The notes beneath the pieces are model-generated. The model was not told the DNA's origin. It was given only the letters and a program-made list of their open reading frames with translations, and did not search any database. Below, one piece after another: positions 7,929 through 13,469 of a DNA stretch of 23,167 nucleotides; the stretch's first letter is position 1, and each line of letters starts with the position of its first letter. A program made the translations under genes and the position numbers. This DNA is from a virus, in the IMG/VR virus record IMGVR_UViG_3300011116_000600, positions 1 through 23,167 of that record. One strand, given 5' to 3'.

Positions 7929-8930
7929 ATGACATACTTTTTTCCAATAAGTATGGCTCAAATAGATCCAAACGGTCTATGTAATTCTGGGTGTTGGTTT
8001 TGTCCAGTTGCTTATACTCCTAACCCAGAGTTTGCAAAAAAGCATATGCCAATAGAGCTTCTAGAAAGCATTGTAAAACAATTACATGAAGGAAAAGGCT
8101 CTTTTGTCTCTGAAAGTTTTAATTTTATATACACCGCTCACTACAATGAAGTTTTATTGTATAAGTATTTTAAAGAAATGTTAGATATATTTAGAAAATA
8201 TAGAATACAAACAATCGTATTAACTAATGGAATACCTCTTACTAAAAATAAAATAGATATTATTAAAGAGTATAAAGATGTGGTTTATGGAATATGCATG
8301 AATATACCTGCAGCAGACGAGGAATCTTGGTCAAGATATACCAACTCTAACCCAAAAATATTTAATAAAGTTATGGAAAATATAGAGTACGCGATGGAGA
8401 ATCTTCCAGAGATGGTAGTCCATGGTCAACTGTCTATACAGATAAATGGGGTGGATAACAACTCTTTGGCTAAAAACGGCGGGTGGGTAGAGATTTTAGG
8501 CAATGCCCCCGAGATGAACCTAAGCATTGAAGATGGTGATTTAAATAAGCACTACATTAAATTCAAAGAGATGTTTCCTAAACTAAACGTGTATAAAATG
8601 AATAATTTAATAGACCGCGCAGGGCATTTAGATAAGTACGGTGCTCTCACAAATATACAAACTATTGACAAGACCCTAAGAAAAGACAACAAAAAAGTTA
8701 TCAGATGCGGTAATGGTATAGAAGTTGGTGGAAGACCTAATGGGTGGATACACGTAAATCCAAATGGAGATATGTTTATATGCTGCAATGACTATGATTT
8801 TGAAACCATATATGGAAATATTAATGAAAAACCAATTAAAGACATATGGATGAGTTTAGACCACCATAAAATGATAATAAATTCTTATAAAACGCTGTGT
8901 ACCACCTGCGCATCTGCTATCTGGGGTTAA
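7929..8930 (+). CDS. Radical SAM enzyme with SPASM-like C-terminus
   Basis: This 333-aa protein starts at ATG 7929, one nucleotide after the adhesin stop. Residues 18-25 are CNSGCWFC, the C-X3-C-X2-C motif that binds the SAM-cleaving 4Fe-4S cluster. The C-terminal part has Cys260, then NPNGDMFICC (C285, C286), a GNINEKPIKDIW turn and CTTC (C324, C327). That is the layout of SPASM/twitch domains that carry auxiliary clusters and occur in enzymes modifying peptides or carbohydrates. The substrate cannot be read from sequence. It sits in a 1-nt-spaced chain with the adhesin upstream and a glycosyltransferase downstream, suggesting tail-protein or glycan modification. The radical SAM call is firm; SPASM is likely; function is open. 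Confidence 0.85.
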   Translation: MTYFFPISMAQIDPNGLCNSGCWFCPVAYTPNPEFAKKHMPIELLESIVKQLHEGKGSFVSESFNFIYTAHYNEVLLYKYFKEMLDIFRKYRIQTIVLTNGIPLTKNKIDIIKEYKDVVYGICMNIPAADEESWSRYTNSNPKIFNKVMENIEYAMENLPEMVVHGQLSIQINGVDNNSLAKNGGWVEILGNAPEMNLSIEDGDLNKHYIKFKEMFPKLNVYKMNNLIDRAGHLDKYGALTNIQTIDKTLRKDNKKVIRCGNGIEVGGRPNGWIHVNPNGDMFICCNDYDFETIYGNINEKPIKDIWMSLDHHKMIINSYKTLCTTCASAIWG

Positions 8931-8931
8931 T

Positions 8932-9831
8932 ATGTCAAGTATCTTCATACAAATAGCTGCATATCACGACTATGAACTTTCAAGAACAATACTTGACTCT
9001 ATAAAAAAATCATCTGGAGAAAATAATATAAATTTTGGAGTACATCTTTGTTATTATCAAAACAATAATATAAAAATACCTGATTTACCAAATGTAAAAT
9101 ATGAAGTAAGCAGGGCTCCTGAAAATATAGGTTTAGGTGTTGGTAGGCTTATAGCCCATAGCTTCTATGCTGGAGAAGATTACTACTTTCAGATAGATTC
9201 GCATAGCCGTTTTGACCAAGATTGGGATAAAAAATTAATATCTTGGGTGAAAGAGTATCAAGATGTGGGGTTTGAAAAGCCATTAATAACTAACTACCCT
9301 AAAAACTACTCTTACGAGGATATGAAAGTTAAACTAGAAAACTCTACGACTATAACTGTCATCTCTTTTCATGAAAATATTAAACAATTTCAAGAAATAA
9401 TGGTTCCTACTCAGACAGCTATAGGAATCTCTAAAGAAACTGTATTTTCTAAATCAATATCTGGAGGTTGCATATTCACTCTTGGTAGTTTTATAGAGCC
9501 TAATCCAAAGATTGCCTTTTACGGAGAAGAAATATTCATAGCAGCAAGAGCCTATACAAATGGGTTTGACCTACTTGTACCTAAAGAAACCTTCATGTAC
9601 CACCTCTATTACAATCATGACGCCCCTTCAAAAAATCTTAGAAGAATAGTCTGGGAAGATTTTCCTAAAGAATTTAAAGAAATTGATATAGAGTCAAAAA
9701 AACAAATATGGAACACATTCAAAGAGAATAAGGTGGGAGATGGGTATCTAGGAACAGCAAGGACTTTAGAAGAGTTTCAGACCCACACAGGGTTAGATTT
9801 TAAAAACGGAATAGTCAACGAATCTTCTTGA
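8932..9831 (+). CDS. GlcNAc-transferase-family (PF11397/GT60-like) glycosyltransferase
   Basis: This 299-aa protein starts at ATG 8932, one nucleotide after the SAM gene. The N-terminus SSIFIQIAAYHDYELSRTI matches the opening strand of this GT-A family. Residues 86-94 are FQIDSHSRF, where D89-S-H91 takes the place of the usual DXD metal/nucleotide-sugar motif. Further on are FYGEEIFIAARAYTNGFD and a HLYYNHD segment, which are conserved acceptor-side features. Family members in eukaryotes add GlcNAc to hydroxyproline of Skp1, and bacterial and phage members are poorly characterised. The genomic position suggests a phage structural protein or host surface glycan as acceptor, but this is inference. 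It ends before the promoter region, so it probably closes the late tail operon. Confidence 0.8.
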   Translation: MSSIFIQIAAYHDYELSRTILDSIKKSSGENNINFGVHLCYYQNNNIKIPDLPNVKYEVSRAPENIGLGVGRLIAHSFYAGEDYYFQIDSHSRFDQDWDKKLISWVKEYQDVGFEKPLITNYPKNYSYEDMKVKLENSTTITVISFHENIKQFQEIMVPTQTAIGISKETVFSKSISGGCIFTLGSFIEPNPKIAFYGEEIFIAARAYTNGFDLLVPKETFMYHLYYNHDAPSKNLRRIVWEDFPKEFKEIDIESKKQIWNTFKENKVGDGYLGTARTLEEFQTHTGLDFKNGIVNESS

Positions 9832-9849
9832 TATTTTGACCTATAATTA

Positions 9850-9858
9850 TGGTATAAT
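9850..9858 (+). promoter_or_regulatory. Extended -10 promoter candidate
   Basis: TGGTATAAT is a TGn extended -10 element joined to a perfect TATAAT. A TTGACC lies at 9836-9841, but the 11-nt spacer is too short for a standard -35, so the extended -10 would have to carry recognition. The start of transcription would fall near 9865. Confidence 0.5.
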
Positions 9859-9871
9859 TTAACTAAGATTA

Positions 9872-9899
9872 TTGACTGATAATTAAAAAACGATATAAT
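9872..9899 (+). promoter_or_regulatory. Sigma70-type promoter for the small-protein/early operon
   Basis: TTGACT (9872-9877) and TATAAT (9894-9899) are separated by 16 nt, close to consensus. Transcription would start near 9905-9907, just at the AGGGAGGG ribosome site of the gene at 9916, leaving a leader of only about 10 nt. The tail genes end at 9831, so this marks a transcription boundary between late and early blocks. Confidence 0.7.
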
Positions 9900-9915
9900 A
9901 TGCAGGGAGGGCAAG

Positions 9916-10128
9916 ATGTCAGAAATGCTAACAAATGAAGAGAAATCTAATCTTATCGAGCAGCATAAGAAGAATCTGCTCTTTAACCTATTTAACATAG
10001 AACTAACAGTCATTGAAGAAGAGTGTAAAGACACTCCAGACGAAAGCATCTTATCTAGTCTTAATTCTCAGATTTCCGAGATAAACTTGAAAATGAGCGC
10101 CTTAAACGCCGAGCTAGCAAAACTCTAA
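9916..10128 (+). CDS. Small acidic coiled-coil protein, paralogue A
   Basis: This 70-aa protein uses ATG 9916 behind a strong AGGGAGGG site. It has an N-terminal LTNEEKSNLIEQHKKN helix, an FNIELTVIEE segment, and a C-terminal heptad-like helix (LNSQISEINLKMSALNAEL). It resembles the next protein in the LT..EK...I..H.KN and FN.ELT..EE positions and in the overall layout. No enzymatic motif is visible. Position directly after the promoter and a good ribosome site suggest high expression early in infection. Function unknown; a small scaffold, chaperone-like or host-modulating role would fit equally. Confidence 0.7.
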   Translation: MSEMLTNEEKSNLIEQHKKNLLFNLFNIELTVIEEECKDTPDESILSSLNSQISEINLKMSALNAELAKL

Positions 10129-10153
10129 ATAGCAACTATCAAAAAAGACTAAT

Positions 10154-10176
10154 ATTAGCGTTACAAAAACGCTAAT
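10154..10176 (+). other. Perfect 9-bp hairpin between the paralogous small genes
   Basis: ATTAGCGTT (10154-10162) pairs fully with AACGCTAAT (10168-10176) around a 5-nt loop ACAAA. No T tract follows, so it is not a classic intrinsic terminator. It ends 7 nt before the AAGGAG of the next gene and could act as an mRNA processing or stability element. Confidence 0.75.
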
Positions 10177-10193
10177 GGACACAAGGAGAAAAA

Positions 10194-10412
10194 ATGGCAT
10201 CATCTGATTTAACTACTGATGAAAAAGTATCGGTTATAAACATACATATAAAAAATATTAGATACAATAAATTCAATGCCGAGCTCACTTTGCTCGAAGA
10301 AAACGCAGCAATATCTCCTGACGCATCCGCAGTTACCCACTCTAATGCTCAGATTGCAAAAGCAGAGGCTCAAATTGCAGCACTAGAGGCTCAGATAGAA
10401 TCTTTGTCTTAA
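10194..10412 (+). CDS. Small acidic coiled-coil protein, paralogue B
   Basis: This 72-aa protein uses ATG 10194 behind AAGGAG. It has LTTDEKVSVINIHIKNIRYN, FNAELTLLEE, a proline turn and an alanine-rich heptad helix (AKAEAQIAALEAQIESL). It matches the upstream protein in order and spacing of motifs, so the pair arose by duplication or shares a family. No membrane segment or signal peptide is visible. Function unknown. The C-terminal helix suggests homo- or hetero-oligomers. Confidence 0.7.
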   Translation: MASSDLTTDEKVSVINIHIKNIRYNKFNAELTLLEENAAISPDASAVTHSNAQIAKAEAQIAALEAQIESLS

Positions 10413-10444
10413 CTTGTAAACATAGACCTAAGGACAACTGACAC

Positions 10445-10612
10445 ATGGACAAAAGTAAAAACGAACTTATGATTATTGCTCTTCAACAACGTATTGGGGA
10501 AATTGTTTCTCAGTACGAGGGTCAAATTGCATCTCTTCGAGCGGACTTAACGCAGATGATGGCAGTTGACGACATAGTTAACTCTCCAGATAAGTTAGAA
10601 GACAAGCCATAG
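10445..10612 (+). CDS. Small coiled-coil protein (55 aa)
   Basis: ATG 10445 to TAG 10610-10612, with an AAGGACA site about 9-13 nt upstream. The protein begins MDKSKNELMIIALQQRIGEI and continues as a single amphipathic helix up to LRADLTQM, followed by an acidic tail (SPDKLEDKP). It is the third consecutive short helical protein here but shows no clear motif match to the other two. Its stop overlaps the GTG of the next gene (taGTG), which supports real translation and coupling. It resembles small phage coiled-coil proteins of unknown role. Confidence 0.65.
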   Translation: MDKSKNELMIIALQQRIGEIVSQYEGQIASLRADLTQMMAVDDIVNSPDKLEDKP

Positions 10613-11082
10613 TGTATGAAGTAAAAGATGGTTCTCGTACGCTTCAATTTAGTGGAAAACTTTTAGCCGAGTCTTCTTCTTGGCGTAGAGGTTCTACTAG
10701 GTGGATAGAGTTTGCTCTCTACCGTACAGAGAACGGATCTTATGTTTTATCACGTATAGGCGTATCTTTGATGTACCACGGGGCGGCATGCCCACTTATT
10801 GATAGATATGATTTAATAGAAGGAATGACAGAAAATCTTGCTAAAGATGCTTTTCCATGCGATATTTGTAATCCAAATAAAACTTTACCTATAGTTTTTC
10901 CAGAAAAATACCGCTACTGGGCTCAAGTTAGTGACAACCCGAGACCAGTTATAAATGCTCTTTACAAATATGATTTTGTCGGGGCAAGATACCTAACTGG
11001 AGTTGCTATAAGACTTTTAGAAGAAGCATCTAAAAATGATGAAAAAATAGATTCTGTGTATAGAATAGAGACTATTCCATAA
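10612..11082 (+). CDS. Conserved hypothetical protein with three cysteines, GTG start
   Basis: This 156-aa protein starts at GTG 10612, overlapping the previous TAG by one base; no better ATG exists before the conserved region. The N-terminal half reads as beta strands: RWIEFALYRTENGSYVLSRI, then SLMYHGAACPL (C60). FPCDICNP (C83, C86) follows and could bind metal with C60 and H56. The C-terminal half is helical (YLTGVAIRLLEEA). Proteins of this look occur near replication genes in actinophages, as far as I recall, without assigned function. It precedes the polymerase by 27 nt. I do not recognise a fold with confidence. Confidence 0.65.
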   Translation: MYEVKDGSRTLQFSGKLLAESSSWRRGSTRWIEFALYRTENGSYVLSRIGVSLMYHGAACPLIDRYDLIEGMTENLAKDAFPCDICNPNKTLPIVFPEKYRYWAQVSDNPRPVINALYKYDFVGARYLTGVAIRLLEEASKNDEKIDSVYRIETIP

Positions 11083-11109
11083 AGTTAGCAAAAATGATTG
11101 AGAGACAAA

Positions 11110-12933
11110 ATGACAGAGGGATTAGACGGAGTTCAAGTAACACTTGTTGATTCCGTAGAAAAAGCTAATGAATTTATGTCTTGGCTTAGCCAACGCAGAC
11201 CACATGATGCGATAGCAATTGATACTGAAACTGGAGAACGCCCTGGTATGCCTAGGGAACATGCTCTATCTCCTTGGCATGGAGATTTACGTCTTGTACA
11301 AGTTGGCGATGGAATGCATGGATGGTCTATTCCTTGGGCTGAATGGGCTGGAGTTTTCTACGAAGCAATGGAAAAATTTAATGGACCTATTGTGTGCCAC
11401 AATATTGCATTCGAAGCGCGTTGGTTTGCTGTTAAATCAAAATGGGAAATACCTTGGCATCGCTCTCACGATACGATGATTATGGCTCACCTAATTGACC
11501 CTCTTGGTCCAGGGGCTCTAAAAACACTTTCTTCCCGCTTTGTTGATAGGAATGCCGCTCATCTGCAAGATAAGTTAGATATAGATTTAGCAAAGAATGG
11601 TTGGACTTGGGGAACTGTTCCAACTAATTTTAAACCTTACTGGTCTTATGGCGCTTTAGATACTATTTTAACAATGCGTTTATGGGAAAAGTTTTACGAG
11701 AAATGCGGTCCAGATAAGCCTTACCACAAAGCCTATGAATTAGAAATGGCTACAAGAAAAATTGTAACTCGTATGGAAATCAATGGAGCAAGAGTTGATT
11801 TAGAGTATTCAAAAAGAAAATATGAAGAACTCATTCGATATACGGAATCTGTAAAACTGTGGGCGGCAAAAAACTATGCTGGCACAAGCATAACAAGCAA
11901 TATTCAAATAGTTAGGTTATTTGAAAAACTAGGCGCTGATATAACAGAAACAACTCCTTCTGGTCAAAAATCTGCCAGTAAAGATCAACTAGAGCTTCTT
12001 ACAATTACTGGAAATGAAGAGATAAAAAATCTTGCCGAAACTATACTAAAACAAAGAAAAGCAGATAAACTTGCTAATACTTATTTTTTAAACTTCCTAG
12101 GTAAGTCAGTAGATGGAATACTTCACCCTTCTGTAAAAACCCTTGGTGCTAGAACTTCTCGCATGTCTATTACTGACCCAGCCCTTCAAACACTCCCTAA
12201 AGGCGATGACACTGTTAGAACAGCATTTATACCTAAAGATAAAGACCATGTAATTATCACATCAGATTTAGACCAAGTTGAGTTTCGCATGTTTGCATCT
12301 TTGTCAAAAGACCCTAACCTGATTCAACTATTCCACCGTGCTGATGCAATTAGTTCTGACCCGTTTACCGAAATTGGTAGAGAGGTGTATCAAGAGCCAA
12401 ACCTAACTCGCTCGGATAAGAGACGTAACTTAATTAAAGGTATGGTTTATGGAAGACTTTACGGTGCTGGAGTTGCTAAACAGGCTCTAACTGCAGGTGT
12501 AGCAGAGCATCAAATGAAATCCGTATCCGATGCTTTTGACCATAGATATCCTGGAATGATTAGATTTCAAAAAGAAATTGAAAATATTGGCGCTAGAAGA
12601 ACTAAAGAAGAAGGTCAAGGATATGTTTACACTTGGACTGGTAGAAAGATACCTTGTGACGATAACCGTGTATACACTTTAATTAATTATTTAATTCAAG
12701 GAGGGGCTGCAGAAGTTTTTAAATCTAATTTAGTAAAACTTGACCAAGCAGACCTGACCGAGCATTTGATTGTCCCCGTTCACGATGAAATTGTTCTTCA
12801 AGCTCCTAGAGAAGATGCTAAGGAAGTTATGGAAACTGTAAAAAAGTGCATGACAACAACCGAAGGCTGGGATGTCCCACTTACTGCTGGGATTGACGGT
12901 CCATTAGAAACTTGGGGACAAAAATATAAATGA
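11110..12933 (+). CDS. polA: Family A DNA polymerase with 3'-5' exonuclease domain
   Basis: I prefer ATG 11110 (607 aa; GAGAG site at about 11100-11105) over the in-frame TTG at 11098. The exonuclease domain shows ExoI AIDTETGE (D38, E40), ExoII CHNIAFEARW (E102 where most members have Asp) and ExoIII YGALD (Y180, D184). Polymerase motif A is SDLDQVEFR (D386), motif B RRNLIKGMVYGRLYG (R439, K443, Y447), and motif C PVHDE (H558, D559, E560). Y447 aligns with Phe762 of E. coli Pol I, a Tyr also found in T7 polymerase. There is no 5'-3' exonuclease domain, as usual for phage PolA enzymes. It is the replicative polymerase and overlaps the RuvC-like gene by ATGA. Confidence 0.95.
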   Translation: MTEGLDGVQVTLVDSVEKANEFMSWLSQRRPHDAIAIDTETGERPGMPREHALSPWHGDLRLVQVGDGMHGWSIPWAEWAGVFYEAMEKFNGPIVCHNIAFEARWFAVKSKWEIPWHRSHDTMIMAHLIDPLGPGALKTLSSRFVDRNAAHLQDKLDIDLAKNGWTWGTVPTNFKPYWSYGALDTILTMRLWEKFYEKCGPDKPYHKAYELEMATRKIVTRMEINGARVDLEYSKRKYEELIRYTESVKLWAAKNYAGTSITSNIQIVRLFEKLGADITETTPSGQKSASKDQLELLTITGNEEIKNLAETILKQRKADKLANTYFLNFLGKSVDGILHPSVKTLGARTSRMSITDPALQTLPKGDDTVRTAFIPKDKDHVIITSDLDQVEFRMFASLSKDPNLIQLFHRADAISSDPFTEIGREVYQEPNLTRSDKRRNLIKGMVYGRLYGAGVAKQALTAGVAEHQMKSVSDAFDHRYPGMIRFQKEIENIGARRTKEEGQGYVYTWTGRKIPCDDNRVYTLINYLIQGGAAEVFKSNLVKLDQADLTEHLIVPVHDEIVLQAPREDAKEVMETVKKCMTTTEGWDVPLTAGIDGPLETWGQKYK

Positions 12934-13397
12934 GATACATACTTTCAGTTGACCCTGGCAAAGTCAGTGGCATATCTTTACTATTGTGGTCTGGCAGCGA
13001 AAACGAACTTCCAGAAAAAAAGTTTTCTATAGAGGCAGATGAAGAGTCCTACTCCTCCTCTATAAACCTTGCTTTAGACGGGTGGAAGAGATACGATTCT
13101 TTAATGGTGGTTTGCGAACGTTTTGTGATTACAGCCCAAACTGTAAAAAACTCTCAAGCGCCTTTTAGCCTCGAGCAAATAGGAGTTTTAAAGCATTTGT
13201 GTAGGTCTAATGGGTATAAAGCCGAAGACATAAGTTTTCAGTCTCCAGTAGACGCTAAAACTATGTTCCCTAACGAGGCTCTAAAGAAAATAGGTACTTG
13301 GCATAAGGGCGGGGAAGGGCATGCAAATGATGCTATCCGACACGCTCTACTAAAATTAGCAAAGACAGGATGGAAACCAAAAGTTCTGTTAGACTAA
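12930..13397 (+). CDS. RuvC-like Holliday junction resolvase (RNase H fold)
   Basis: This 155-aa protein starts at ATG 12930 inside an ATGA overlap with the polymerase. It begins MRYILSVDPGKVSGISLLLW, the first strand and loop of RuvC/YqgF-type nucleases, with D8 as the first catalytic Asp. E63 lies in VVCERFVI, and HANDAIRHAL (D134, H137) supplies the C-terminal acidic residue. The family resolves branched DNA or debranches replication intermediates before packaging. Actinophages often place it between polymerase and helicase. Length is close to typical phage RuvC-like proteins. Confidence is high for the fold, moderate for substrate. Confidence 0.8.
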   Translation: MRYILSVDPGKVSGISLLLWSGSENELPEKKFSIEADEESYSSSINLALDGWKRYDSLMVVCERFVITAQTVKNSQAPFSLEQIGVLKHLCRSNGYKAEDISFQSPVDAKTMFPNEALKKIGTWHKGGEGHANDAIRHALLKLAKTGWKPKVLLD

Positions 13398-13399
13398 GG

Positions 13400-13442
13400 T
13401 ATGGACAGAAAAAAACATTAGACTAGTTTTTTAGAGTCCATA
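13400..13442 (+). other. Two-tier inverted repeat between resolvase and helicase
   Basis: The outer arms TATGGAC (13400-13406) and GTCCATA (13436-13442) are fully complementary. The inner arms AAAAAAC (13410-13416) and GTTTTTT (13426-13432) are also complementary, with a 9-nt loop and a small internal bulge. The T run lies inside the stem rather than after it. Candidate roles are attenuation, RNA processing or protein binding ahead of the helicase gene. Confidence 0.65.
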
Positions 13443-13469
13443 TATACAACATAGTGACGAGGAGTTAAA

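Noticed and set aside
9836-9858. TTGACC paired with TATAAT at 9853 as a classic -35/-10
   Set aside because: The spacer is only 11 nt. I kept only the extended -10 reading.
9777-10049. 90-aa minus-strand frame across the promoter gap
   Set aside because: It crosses two plus-strand genes and the promoter region and has no ribosome site or recognisable motif.
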